Both the position numbers and the translations under genes were made by a program. DNA of 64,000 bases. Source: Dacryopinax spathularia (lineage: Eukaryota > Basidiomycota > Dacrymycetes > Dacrymycetales > Dacrymycetaceae). The stretch is from NCBI GenBank assembly GCA_037974965.1, contig JBBPFI010000005.1, positions 868,001 through 932,000 on the forward strand, read 5' to 3'. A model generated the notes under the pieces. The model was given only the letters and a program-made list of their open reading frames with translations, had not been told where the DNA came from and ran no database searches. Positions 34,520 through 44,364 of this stretch are shown here, in pieces. Every line of letters starts with the position of its first letter. Positions within the stretch are counted from its first letter, which is position 1.

Positions 34520-35114
34520 CTACTGCTCGGAAGCGAAGGTGTTGAGCCACTTCTCGACGAACTTGACGTGGCCCCTAGATGATGGTCAGAGTATGCGACT
34601 GGAGGAGAGCATATATGGGCTTACGAGTAGTTCATCACTCCGTCGCATACATCGCGGATGATGCCTTTCTTGTCGATGATAAACGTGGTGCGGCCTGCAC
34701 AGACGGATGAGTAAGGTCAACAAGGCGAGAAAGGCGCATATATGCGCTATGCGCACCATCGCTCAGCCCCAACAACCCCTTCGGGACCTTATACAGCTCC
34801 CTAACCTTCCGATCCTTATCACTAAGGATATTATAGTCCAACTTATGCTCATCCACAAACTTCTTCTGGGCCTTAACGTCGTCCGCCGAGATGCCCACAA
34901 CCTCGCACTGCGTGTTCTGGTACACTTCCAGCTTCTGGCTGTCCCGGAACGCGCAGGCTTCGCGTGTGCAGCCGTATGTGCCGGACTTGGGGTAGAAGAA
35001 GAGCGCTATGGGACGGCCGTCGCCTGGCTTGAGCGTGTAGTCGACGCCGTCTTGGTTCGGGAGGGTGAACACGGGCGCGGGCTTGCCGATGAGTTCGTGT
35101 GCGGTGGAAGTCAT
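34520..35114 (-). CDS. Peroxiredoxin, PrxQ/Bcp type (nuclear Dot5-like thiol peroxidase)
   Basis: Thioredoxin-dependent reduction of hydroperoxides. Exons join through introns 34695-34756 and 34575-34624 to about 160 aa, the usual length. It starts MTSTAHELIGKPAPVFTLPN; the active site is FFYPKSGTYGCTREACAFRD, with peroxidatic Cys in GCT and the resolving Cys five residues on, as in Bcp/PrxQ. Then CEVVGISADDVKAQKKFVDE, NILSDKDRKVRELYKVPKG, and after the first intron GRTTFIIDKKGIIRDVCDGV. It ends HVKFVEKWLNTFASEQ. The canonical T-P-G-C is T-Y-G-C here. No targeting peptide is evident. A tatata box at about 35219-35225 on this strand lies roughly 105 bp before the start. Confidence 0.88.
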
Positions 35115-35475
35115 GATCGTTCGTGCAAGCGGTGGATGTATGCGCGGTGTTGGTAACACAGATGCTTGTGGTCGGAGAGAGGAGGAGATGTGGGCCAAAC
35201 GGCGGCCGAGCAGAGGGTTATATATCAGTCTGTACAGGCTGGGCAACGTGCGAGTCCCGCTGATGGTCGTCGTGTCTGAGTCCCGAGTACGGTGCGATGG
35301 AGAGTTAGGTAAGCGGTCCGAAGCGACGAGAACTAAAAGGGGTGGTACGATACCCCGTATTGTTGGACCCTTAATGTGTTGATCGCCGATGGATATTAAC
35401 GCCCGAGGCTGTGCACCCGTTAGCCGGATACAGTCCCATAACCGGATATGCCAAGGCAATCGTGCGGAGACCGTC
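35115..35475. other. Promoter region of the peroxiredoxin gene
   Basis: Contains the TATATA run near 35220 and no recognisable gene. Its right edge meets the MITE at 35476. Confidence 0.5.
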
Positions 35476-35816
35476 TACTGTACTCGGATAGGAAGGTGCG
35501 CCTCACCAAACCCTAACGGAGGTAATTTTACATAACCGGAAAGCGCGAAGGGGGACTTTGGTGGTGACAGTGAGCAGTAGCCGGAGGTTTTCGGGAGCTT
35601 TAGTAAAACTCGGAGGCTTTCGGGGGCTTTCGGCAGCTTTCGGAAGCATCTTTCGGTGAGACGGAAGCGGAGCTACAAACCGGAGGCATCTTTTCGAACT
35701 GGTCTTCGCTGGACAAGGTGCGCGAAACCACGAGGACCCGGTGACAAGGGTCCAAAAGGCGCCAAAATGGACCCCTGGTGACGGGTGACCGCGCACCTTC
35801 CTATCCGAGTACAGTA
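35476..35816. mobile_element. MITE 1 (TA target duplication, 26 bp terminal inverted repeats)
   Basis: Non-coding element of 337 bp between TA dinucleotides. Its ends, ctgtactcggataggaaggtgc and the exact complement before the right TA, form a perfect inverted repeat of about 26 bp counting the TA. The interior has no gene; it carries a repeated gctttcgg unit (about 35585-35690) and ggtgac units near the right end. TA duplication and size suggest a Tc1/mariner- or PIF-like non-autonomous element; the superfamily cannot be fixed without an autonomous partner. A relative lies at 41193-41473. Confidence 0.85.
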
Positions 35817-35921
35817 TTACTTGCTCGAAGGTGCAGGTATTGGGTTTTGGGTTGAACGGCCGACTAGCTAATCCATTATCTTCGCGAAGAACTAGTACTA
35901 GATCTTGTTTCGATAAGAAAC

Positions 35922-37451
35922 CTATTGTTCCTCTCTCGACGTTACTGCAGCGTGTCTCCTTCTTACTTGACTCGCTACACCAGCCAGAATGCTGCACACC
36001 GCCGTAGCAGCCATCATCCCCCCAACAAACAACGTAACCTTCCCAAACCCATGACTCCCAAACCTCGACGTCATCCCCGCCTTGCTCGGGTCAAACAGAC
36101 TCGCAGCAATCAGAGGCCCAACAATGGACGCAACCCCCCTCACGGCGGCGAAGGAACCGAAGATCGCCCCCGAGGTGGGGGATGTCGGACCCACAAGATC
36201 TGTCGTGGCGGGCGGAACGATCGAGAAGAACCCTCCGGCGAGTGTACCGAAGAAGACGACGAATGCGAATACTAGACCGAGATCACTGGCGAAGCCCCAG
36301 AGGAGATAGGCGGTCAGGGATGACCCGAGGGCGGAGTAGGCCATCACGCGGGAATAGGGCATGCGGTCGCACATCCATCCGATGAGGATTTGGCCGACGA
36401 CGCTGAAGGCGTTGAATACTGATAGCACGAGCTGACCGTCCACACTTGGTAGGCCGAGGAGGGATGTATAGGTCGGGATGTAGAGATTGACCGGGAAGAA
36501 AGCGAGGGCTTGGACGAGGATGGTGATGGACTGTCATGATCTCAGTCTGATTATGCACGCATCGCGAGATTTTTACTTACCACCATGATGAAAGTGGGGT
36601 TCTTCAGGTATGAGAAGTCCATGGGAGCGCGGCGCGGTTCTGTGACAGCCGCAATGGGCAATCGCGGTTTTAGGAAGACGGTGCCAATTCCACCAAAGAT
36701 GAGGAATATGGCCGACCAGATGCGAAGTGTCCATCGGAATCCCAGGCGGTCGAGGAGTAGGCCAATGAGCGGAGGAAAGACGGCACCACCGACGCCGACG
36801 CCGCACTGGAAGATGCCGCCCGCAAGACCGCGTCGTTCGACAAACCATTCATACAACTAAACCCACATGAATCAGATGCAAGCCAGAGGTAGAAGATATA
36901 GTGAGCACGGACCCAGGAGAAGACGGGAGTGTACAGGATGCCACCGGCTAGACCGACGAGCACGCCCTGTAACAGGATCAACTGCCAGATTGCATTCGCG
37001 AAACTTGCGAGCAGGAAACTGCCCGCTCCGAGCACAAGCGCAAACCACATCATCGGTCGGATGTAGCGCGGATATCGAGCCATGATGGCCGGTATGATCA
37101 TGCCGCTCATGTAGGGGACGGCTAGGGAGGTCGTCCCGATTGCAGACAGGGCGGAAAGTGACGAGCCTTGAAAAGGAGAATTAGGGGAGGAGGCATAGTA
37201 ATTTTGGAAGACTCCGTATCTGATAGGATTAGACTCACCCAGAGTATCTTGGCCAAGAAACCCACTTACGTGAAATTGAATCCCCATATGAAGGTCTCCA
37301 TGATAAATGCGGCCACGACGAAAAGCCAGGCATCTCGGCCCCTGTCGACCGGTGCCAAGTCTGACGCAAGCTGCTCGCCTGTGGAGGAAGAAGAAGATAC
37401 AAGCTCCTGCCTGCTGGATGATACCGTTTGCAGCTCTACAGCTTGCTCCAT
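35922..37451 (-). CDS. MFS transporter, paralogue of the one at 3.7 kb
   Basis: Monocarboxylate-porter-like MFS carrier; substrate unknown. It starts MEQAVELQTVSSSRQELVSS, then DRGRDAWLFVVAAFIMETFI, YGVFQNYYASSPNSPFQGSS, LYEWFVERRGLAGGIFQCGV, LIGWMCDRMPYSRVMAYSAL, and ends in a basic tail (QVRRRHAAVTSREEQ). Its introns fall at the same codons as in the 3708-5266 gene (after the FNFT/FSFT helix, before L-Y/G-EWFV, and before the SITIL block), so the two arose by duplication and now lie about 31 kb apart in opposite orientation. Sequence similarity is high in the membrane helices and lost in the tails. The ATG is at 37449-37451. Downstream of it lies MITE 1. Confidence 0.88.
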
Positions 37452-37670
37452 CCTCCTGGGTATTATTCTGTCCGCGAGAGAGAGAGAAAAGATGAGAACC
37501 GAGTCACGCGGCAATGTCCGGCGCGTCAAGATAAGAAGGCTTAGTCATCAGACGATAACATTCCGAAGGAAAAGGAAGATCGCCGCGTCTCCCCGGTTCG
37601 TTCAGTTGTGAAGATACATTCTACAAACGCAACGCTATAAACCCATCAACCAGTTACAGGGCACTGCGTT

Positions 37671-39028
37671 CTAGTCAAGATCCTGCGACAGAACGTATCT
37701 ATAACGAACTTTGTTCGCCTTGACTCCCTCCACAGCCTTCTTGCACTCCTTCATGGGCAGCTCTGCGCGAGTACATCAGACACACAGCGCCTCTATTGGT
37801 GAACTAATAGTACCTTCGATCCAAGGCTTGATGCCCTTCTTGGCTGCCAGGTTCAACATCTCTATCGCTTCCTTCTTGCAGCCTAGGTTGGACCCGCCAA
37901 AGGAGGCTGCCTGGATGCACCGTGAGCGCTGAACTCCATACATGAAGACAGCTAGACGTACATTGCCCGTGAAGTCCATGCCCGAAAGAGCAGGGAACAG
38001 CTCGTCAGGCAGTCCAACCGTCACGAGCTTGCCGCCGACCCATAGCATGCTCAGGAAGGCAGCAAGCGGCATGGTCTTCACGCCGTCGCGGGTGGAGATA
38101 ATGAAGTCGAGCATCTCCTTGTACTTCTCGGCAAACTTGCCCTCTTCGTCCGTGATAATTATATGATCAGCGCCCATCGCCTTGATATCGTCCACCTTCG
38201 AAGGAGATGATGAGAAGGCGTAGATCTCGGCACCTAGCGCTTTGCCAAACACTGTCCTTTATCAGGAACCGGTAATTGTCAAACCGCTTCGACGTACAAA
38301 TGGCGTAGTGTCCCAATCCCCCAATGCCAACAACACCAACTTTCTTGCCAGGTCCAGCGCCGTTCCGCACCAGTGGAGAGTACACCGTCAGCCCAGCGCA
38401 GAACATGCTGGCCGCATCAGCAGATGAGAGTCCAGCCGGAATGGGGAAGACGAATCGTTCGTCCGCACGGATAGCCGTCGAGTAGCCGCCCATAGTTCGG
38501 ACACCGTCGGGATAGACACCATTGTAGGTCTCAATCTGCATCAGATAGTCAATGAGCAGAAGTCGACGGTGTTACATGACTGACGCACCGAATCAGGGCA
38601 ATACTGCTCATTGTCCGTCTTGCACGCTCTGCATTCCCCACAACTCGCGATCTGCGCCCCAATGCCGACCCTGTCACCTACTTTAATCCCCTTCACGCTC
38701 CCACCGACTCTCGTGACAATCCCGACGATTTCGTGTCCGACGATGAGCGGACGTTCAAAGTCGCCCCAGCCGGCAGTGATGGTGTGGATGTCGGATCCGC
38801 AAACGCCGCAATGCGTAATACGCAGCTCGACATCGGTTGCGCTGAACGTCTTCGGCGTGAAGGGAATGACGGAGAAGTCGCTCTGTTTCACAGTGTTAGA
38901 GATGGGCAGAAAGGCTTGTGTGATTTTGTACTCACCCATTTGGCGGGATCCCTGCTCGTGATTGCGTAACCTTTGAACTCAACCTCGGACGCCTGGCTTG
39001 CCTTGGACGACCACAACCATGAGAACAT
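37671..39028 (-). CDS. NADP-type zinc alcohol dehydrogenase (cinnamyl alcohol dehydrogenase / Adh6-like)
   Basis: Predicted NADPH-dependent interconversion of aldehydes and alcohols (aromatic or medium-chain), cytosolic. Exon 1 gives MFSWLWSSKASQASEVEFKG and ends at W before an intron (38883-38935); the next exon starts SDFSVIPFTPKTFSATDVEL. Landmarks are HCGVCGSDIHTITAGWGDFE (catalytic Zn), PLIVGHEIVGIVTRVGGSVK, structural zinc ASCGECRACKTDNEQYC, GGYSTAIRADERFVFPIPAG, VGVVGIGGLGHYAI and FSSSPSKVDDIKAMGADHII. Ser-Ser-Ser-Pro-Ser-Lys after the second strand is the NADP-binding pattern of the CAD class. The end is ANKVRYRYVLSQDLD. Four or five introns are inferred. It shares the MDR fold with the polyol dehydrogenase at 8.3 kb but is a different subfamily. 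Confidence 0.85.
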
Positions 39029-39545
39029 GTTAGCCTGAGAACACAGACAGCGATATTCAGCCGAAATTGCAGAACAAGAGGATCGCCATCTTAAAGAATC
39101 TATATCTCATCTTGACCTTTCTCGCGATATCTTCTGCTGGCGGGTGGAGCCCATCCTTATCATCGCTGTCCAAGCGGGCTGCAGCACTGCGCAACGATTG
39201 CATACACGTGTCTTTATCGCCGATCGCGACTCACCATCGATGGATGTCCCAGGTACAACTTCCTCTCTTACACGCTGTGAATACGATATCCGGAGGACCA
39301 ACGGAAGGATAGATAATATTGGGCAAACTCAACAGGAGAGCAGAAGATACTAGGCTAAAGTAGCGAAGTCGTAAGCGCTACGTCCCCGAAGTGAACGTCC
39401 CCGCCATACGACGCATCAAACGAGGTAACGCTTCGGGTAGACCGAAATGATTCCATACAGCGGCAAACATCTTGGTTGATCCCTCTCAGTACACGATCGC
39501 TGCTAGACGCACAGATGTTTATAGTAAACGCAACACCCTCGTCCT
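39029..39545. other. Intergenic region
   Basis: Between the start of the alcohol dehydrogenase gene and the stop of the small membrane protein gene, both on the reverse strand. Nothing recognised. Confidence 0.45.
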
Positions 39546-40356
39546 CTAGACTGGGTTCATGGGTAATGCTTCGCCGTTGTCGGATTTGGGAAGGCGGGTA
39601 TCCTTACCGTTTTGACTGGCGCGCCAGCGCAAGACGGGGATCCAAGCGGTAAGCTTAGTGAACCAGCTGTTGCAATACCCTTGACAGCTTCCACAAAGCG
39701 AAATTAGGAGGTAAACGAGGCCCGCAAGGACGATCGCTCCGACTGTTGTGGACGGAGTGACATCAAGAACGATGCAGAGAGCAGGATAGGATCCACGTAC
39801 TGACAAGAAGCACAAGGCTACCGATCGCTAGCTGAACACCACTGAAGACGCACTTGATGTAGGCTGTCTGCTCTAGGTTTGCACCCGGAAAGGGCGCAGT
39901 CGGGATGAGCGAGTTGTACCAGTCTAACACTCGGGGGATTAGCCGTGCTGTCTGAGCCCGGCATGGGAAGGCATGCCTGAACCAGGTGTGCAATTCGGTC
40001 GACGAGCAATCATCAAGCATGCGGCGACTGAAAGATGTCGGCTCGATGAGGATGACCCAAAACGTCCCATGCCGACGTACCCAGCCAAGATAAGAGGACA
40101 ACCACCAGAGCAAATTCCCCAAATCCGTCCGAGGACCACTCGAGAATGGGGGAAAGACCAAGGAATGTCCAAGGTACAAGCACTGGGCTGCGATCAAGAA
40201 CGGACTGGGAGAGCACAGGAATACGGACATACTGGCAACTACCCAGTCGGGATAGGGAGTCGGCATGTGAACTGGAATCAGGAACGCCGTAATCGCGGTC
40301 ACCAGGATGGAGACAACCAGGAAGGCGAAGAGTCCAAAGAGCAGACCTTCACCCAT
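39546..40356 (-). CDS. Small four-span membrane protein, family copy 1
   Basis: Unrecognised family with three members in this window. It starts MGEGLLFGLFAFLVVSILVT, then the family signature AFLIPVHMPTPYPDWVVA; after an intron MLVPWTFLGLSPILEWSSDG; LMIARRPNCTPGS; DWYNSLIPTAPFPGANLEQT; AYIKCVFSGVQLAIGSLVLL; and VGAIVLAGLVYLLISLCGSC with a polar tail ending ALPMNPV. There are four introns. The one before DWYNS seems to have a GC donor (TCAG/gcatgcc...gttag), because only this join keeps the S-D-W-Y-N reading shared by the other copies. A ATAAATA-like box lies about 95 bp upstream. Shared elements: two Pro-rich loops and the D-W-[YF]-N-S-L-[VI]-P motif. Function unknown. Confidence 0.65.
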
Positions 40357-41120
40357 GGCAGCAGCGCTTTGAAACTTCTAGGGATGGCGATTTCAGGGGG
40401 GCGCAGAGGCTCGAGTGTGCAAGCGAGCGCCAGCACTCTGCGGGCTTCGCATATTTATCCCTCGCCGCAACATCGCCCGAGCCAAGTTACCCTCGAATGG
40501 CCTTAGGACCGCAACGATGCGGGATCTGCGGGGATAGAGAATGTCCAGCACAGGATTCAGTGGAACATTATCTCCAGCGGTAGACGGAGCGGGGATAGGC
40601 GTGTTGCCATGTGTAGCGTCTTTATGGTATCCGTCCAGTATCTTCTTGATTCTCCAGCCCGGTTGACGAGCGAGGAGAGCAAACGATGTTAAGAGCGCCA
40701 GAGAGTGTGCGAGTAAGGAGTAGCATAGAGGTTGCGACCGTCGAAGGAACGACTACTAAGAGCGTGACTACTTCGAGACGGATGCAGGTACGAATGGATT
40801 GTCGCCTTGGTTGGCCCATAGTATGCGCTGGTGTCTTTTACATCTTGCGTCTCATAACAACATTGTTGACGTGACCTGAAGGCTGTATTGGCCTTCACAT
40901 TGTCCTTGGTGGTTGCTGCACGGACAAGTACAAGGACGGACGACGAGGCAAAAGGCCAAGGACCCTACAAGGGGACAATGACACTTGATTGTCTATACCA
41001 CCATCTCTGGATGACTAGGACGACGGTACAATCGATAAACTAGACTTCCCCGGCCACGACCGCGCATAGATATCCACGTTCTCGTACTAAAGGACACCGG
41101 CCACGCTTCCCCTAACCACG
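40357..41120. other. Intergenic region
   Basis: Promoter side of small membrane protein copy 1 and 3' side of the disrupted copy 2. One open frame near 40622-40819 (-) has a hydrophobic stretch but no family resemblance; not called. Confidence 0.4.
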
Positions 41121-41192
41121 CTAGACGATCCTCATCGTTACCTCGCTCTCCTGCGACACACCGTCTTCCCCTTCCCCCACTTTCTTCTGCAG

Positions 41193-41473
41193 TACTGTAC
41201 GCCGCAGTGAAGGTGCTCATTAGAGGGGCATTTGCTCCCGTACGGAGGCAGATTTAAGTGCTCGCCCGCTGGAATTTCTGGTGACCCGGTCGCAAAGTGC
41301 TCGTTGGTATGTTGCGGAGTTTGACTTTAAGGGCATCGGAAGCAGAATATGCCGGTGACCACCGCCTGGCAAGGTGCTCGGAACCTGTTTTTGACCGGTG
41401 ACAAGGCCCCTTTTTGCTCGTCGGAAAGGCCTGGTGACAGGTGACACGAGCACCTTCACTACGGCGTACAGTA
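41193..41473. mobile_element. MITE 2, relative of MITE 1, in the 3' end of the disrupted gene
   Basis: 277 bp between TA dinucleotides, with terminal inverted repeats of about 26 bp (ctgtacgccgcagtgaaggtgc at the left, complement at the right with one mismatch). It shares with MITE 1 the ctgtac terminus, the aaggtgc block and a subterminal ggtgac...ggtgac...gcacctt arrangement at the right end. Non-coding; it depends on an enzyme supplied elsewhere. Confidence 0.88.
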
Positions 41474-41772
41474 TCTTCACAATACGACGAAACCGAATTC
41501 CGGGAGCTCTTTCAGTCAGCCGAACCCAGAATATCCAGGCGGCGACGAAGCTGCCCTCCCAATCCATCTCTCCATACCAGTACGAGCACCACCCGCCGCA
41601 ACCATCTATGCCAGCCACGAACCATCCGCAACAGGCGTAGAAACACATCTGACCGAAGAGGCATAGCAATGGGTAGCAGATGATAAGTCCCACTGCGGTA
41701 TCGGGATGTCAGAGGAGTGCCAGTGAGCAAGGGGGCAGCGAGACGAAACGCACCCGCAAGAAGGTATACTGA

Positions 41773-41852
41773 GAGTTATCTTCTAGGATACGGCTCCGCG
41801 TGAAGCCATAATCCACAATGCGGTTAGGGTCTGGAATTTGATCTATAATGGG
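41773..41852 (+). repeat. MULE left terminal inverted repeat
   Basis: About 80 bp that pairs with 43617-43699. The outer part is identical (gagttatcttctaggatacg and onward), with scattered mismatches inward. Confidence 0.85.
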
Positions 41853-41876
41853 TTGCTACCTATTGACACAACGACT

Positions 41877-43526
41877 CTATCTAGTGGTCTGTCTGGGTGG
41901 GCGAACTCCCTTTTCCTTGCGCTTATGTGCTGGTCGACCACGTTGCTTCTTGAGGGGTGGGGCATTAACACTGCTGCGTGCCTCTAAGTCCACAATTCGG
42001 ATCGGAGGGTATGGCACTTCATATGTTGCTTGCAAGGCTGCGATGGTGTATGTCTTGTCGATATATGTCCCTGGATCAGCCTTGAAGTGAAGGCACAGTG
42101 CAATAGCATGTGCACAGGGGATGAGCCATTGCTGAAACTCGTGGCAGCTACAGTAACCTGTTTTGAGGTCCGGTTCAAGGCTCACTTCATGTGCATCGCC
42201 TCTTGGATCCAGCGCAGATCGAACAAGTGCTGTAACGTGGTTTGCTGGAATAACTTGATAGCGACGAGCCATAGCGCAGCGGTCGGCAAAGCGGGCCTGA
42301 GGAATAGGGGCATAACCACTTGGAGGGAGGAGCGCAATCTCATCTCGACGCTTGCAGGACCATGTCATCTGGTCGTTCCAGATGTAATCGAGCAGTTGTA
42401 AAACAGGTAGGCCGCGGGCTTCTCTGAGGACACTATTCATGACTTCTGCTGCATTTGATGCAACTCGACCAAAGCGTGGGCCGAGGAAAGCATGTTGCGC
42501 CCAACATGTTGGATCGATGGCCAAGAAGTAATTGATGACTTCTTCGTCAAATTTGGTGCGGATGATGTCAAGTTCCTCCTTGAAAGCTTTTGCATTCTCT
42601 GCTTTGACAAGTCGCCAAAAGTAGGGTTCGACCGCTGCGCCAAAATGATGGATGGCATTTGCGCAGATATGCTTGGCACACCATGACTCGTCGATTAGGG
42701 GGAGTTCCTTGCCAATCGCGTTCAGCAACCCCTTTTGCCGGTCGGAGATAATGATGGTGTTGGGTGAATCCAGGTCAGGGAGTGCATTCTTCAGCAGCCG
42801 GAGGAAGTCCGACCATATTTCCGTGTCTTCCTTGGGCGCAACTGCCCATGCGAGCATGAAAAGCTTGTCCTGGGCATCATAGGTGACAGCCAGTAGAAGG
42901 ATATAGTCGAAAGCAGTTTTGGTGAAAGCACCATCTACAGCCACAAAGCGCCGGACAGAGCGCCAAGCATGCTTTGCAGCAGATGGACAGATGAATATTG
43001 AACGGAAACTGTTATCGGGGTTGAGGCTGATTTCGACGGTTGCTCCAGGATCGCAGAAACGGATGTGGTTTGCATAAGCTGGCAGCTTTTGGAATTCTTC
43101 CACCTGCTGCTTAATGGTATCGCCAAGGATTACTCGCTTTGCTCGATATACTTGTTGCTTGGTTGCCATAATCGACTGGCGCTGAAGGACTTCAAGGAGT
43201 GTCGATGTCTTCACCTTCTCGGTCACCGTAATCGCTTTCTGCAACTCAGAGACCAGATAGGCGGTGCGACTGGTTGCTGCACGGGGCATTGGAGCAAAGG
43301 CTTGACACGTATGGGTAGGAACAATGCGGCACACCACAAATTCACCCTCTTGCTCTCGGATCCTTGCCCTAAACCCACAACTCTCAACCCGGCAGGCCAC
43401 CGCTAGCAAGTTCCTCCGCCTTTCCTTGACACCATGTGATGCAGCTTGATCTTTCGAATGATTGATAAGAGCATGTGAAGCCTCTTCTAGTGTTTTGAAC
43501 TTCTGCCCAAGGCGAACTTGTGCCAT
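41877..43526 (-). CDS. MULE transposase (MuDR-like, DDE type with SWIM zinc finger)
   Basis: Intronless transposase of about 550 aa, read from MAQVRLGQKFKTLEEASHAL. A longer frame begins 33 codons upstream inside subterminal repeats and is less likely. The N-terminal part has a MuDR/FAR1-like zinc region (VACRVESCGFRARIREQEGE, CRIVPTHTC). The DDE core shows the first Asp in RRFVAVDGAFTKTAFDYILL, the second in NTIIISDRQKGLLNAIGKEL, and a C-H pair in DESWCAKHICANAIHHF; the catalytic Glu is expected further on, near ASNAAEVMNSVLREARGLPV. A SWIM finger (YCSCHEFQQWLIPCAHAIAL) and an AT-hook-like basic end (KKQRGRPAHKRKEKG) follow. Uninterrupted, so it may be functional. Confidence 0.92.
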   Translation of the reverse strand: MAQVRLGQKFKTLEEASHALINHSKDQAASHGVKERRRNLLAVACRVESCGFRARIREQEGEFVVCRIVPTHTCQAFAPMPRAATSRTAYLVSELQKAITVTEKVKTSTLLEVLQRQSIMATKQQVYRAKRVILGDTIKQQVEEFQKLPAYANHIRFCDPGATVEISLNPDNSFRSIFICPSAAKHAWRSVRRFVAVDGAFTKTAFDYILLLAVTYDAQDKLFMLAWAVAPKEDTEIWSDFLRLLKNALPDLDSPNTIIISDRQKGLLNAIGKELPLIDESWCAKHICANAIHHFGAAVEPYFWRLVKAENAKAFKEELDIIRTKFDEEVINYFLAIDPTCWAQHAFLGPRFGRVASNAAEVMNSVLREARGLPVLQLLDYIWNDQMTWSCKRRDEIALLPPSGYAPIPQARFADRCAMARRYQVIPANHVTALVRSALDPRGDAHEVSLEPDLKTGYCSCHEFQQWLIPCAHAIALCLHFKADPGTYIDKTYTIAALQATYEVPYPPIRIVDLEARSSVNAPPLKKQRGRPAHKRKEKGVRPPRQTTR

Positions 43527-43571
43527 GGCAACACAAGAGACGAGTATGAGGATGTGACTATGCGGAGCGCG

Positions 43572-43613
43572 TTCTGACGTGTTCTGACGTGTTCTGCTGT
43601 GTTCTGATATGCA
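43572..43613. repeat. Short tandem repeat inside the MULE
   Basis: About four gttctgacgtgt-type units of 10-11 bp next to the right terminal repeat. Subterminal repeats like this may serve as transposase binding sites. Confidence 0.6.
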
Positions 43614-43616
43614 TCC

Positions 43617-43699
43617 GGACCACATTATAGATTATTGAAGAACCCTAACCATATTGTGGATTATCGCTCCACGCGGAGCCGTATCCTAGAAGATAACTC
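43617..43699 (-). repeat. MULE right terminal inverted repeat
   Basis: Complement of the left terminal repeat, ending gataactc against the 9 bp duplication. Confidence 0.85.
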
Positions 43700-44364
43700 G
43701 TATACTGATGCAGTGGCTAGCTTAAAGCCGCTGAAGACACACTTGATGTAAGCCGTATGCTCAAGGCTAGCACCGTTGAACGGCGCCGAAGGTACGAGGG
43801 AATTGAACCAGTCTAGGAGATTCGGGGTTTGGGTTCAGCTTGCTCACGGGTACTAGAGTGGGATGTACGTACCTGAATCGGTGGTGCAGTCCGGCCGTCC
43901 GGAGATCATGAGTCCGGCGGTCACTGACGTAAGGTCAAGTTTGGACAACTCTGACGCCCCTCAGGATGGCACGTACCAACCCATCCGAGAATAGCGGAAC
44001 CCGCAACCAGTCTTCCCACGTCCTCGCCCAGAAGGAGTTCGAAGACGTCGGTGAGGACCGTAAGGGCCAGGCATACAAGCACTATTTGGCAGGAATGCGA
44101 TCCGTCAGAGCCGTTGCGAAGGAAGCTTGGTGGTAGGACTTCACTGCTTATGACCCAAGCGGGGAACGGTTGAGGCATGTTCACCGGAATGAGGAGTGCC
44201 ATGACAACGGAAGCTAGGTAGGAGCAGACACGGTAGACCACGGCGAGGAAGAGGATGGCCTCTTTCCACATACTGTAGTGGTTGAGAACGGGGCAAGCGG
44301 ATTTTACAGAGCTTTGAATTCGACCGCCAGAGCCCGTCCCGGAGCGGCTTAAGTACACGAGAAG

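Larger units (their letters stand above)
41773..43699 (-). mobile_element. Mutator-like element (MULE), apparently complete
   Basis: A 1927 bp element with a perfect 9 bp target duplication (gtatactga at 41764-41772 and 43700-43708), the hallmark length of Mutator elements. Its terminal inverted repeats begin gagttatcttctaggatacg; the first 28-30 bp are identical and the similarity extends, with mismatches, to about 80 bp. It carries one long transposase frame and, beside the right repeat, short tandem gttctgacgt units. It sits in the coding exon of the small membrane protein gene. Confidence 0.95.
41121..44271 (-). pseudogene. Small four-span membrane protein, family copy 2, broken by two DNA transposons
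   Basis: Third paralogue of the family. The ATG at 44269-44271 gives MWKEAILFLAVVYRVCSYLA, the signature LLIPVNMPQPFPAWVI, then MLVCLALTVLTDVFELLLGE after an intron, DWFNSLVPSAPFNGASLEHT, and AYIKCVFSGFKLATASVY, where a Mutator-like element (41773-43699) interrupts the exon. On the far side the frame resumes (LLAG, intron, VGLIICYPLLCLFGQMCFYA, then a charged tail). It is interrupted again inside the last codons by a MITE (41193-41473), after which the original tail LQKKVGEGEDGVSQESEV runs to a stop at 41121-41123. Removing both elements and one copy of each target duplication restores one uninterrupted gene, so the insertions are the only evident damage. It cannot make the normal protein now. 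Confidence 0.85.
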
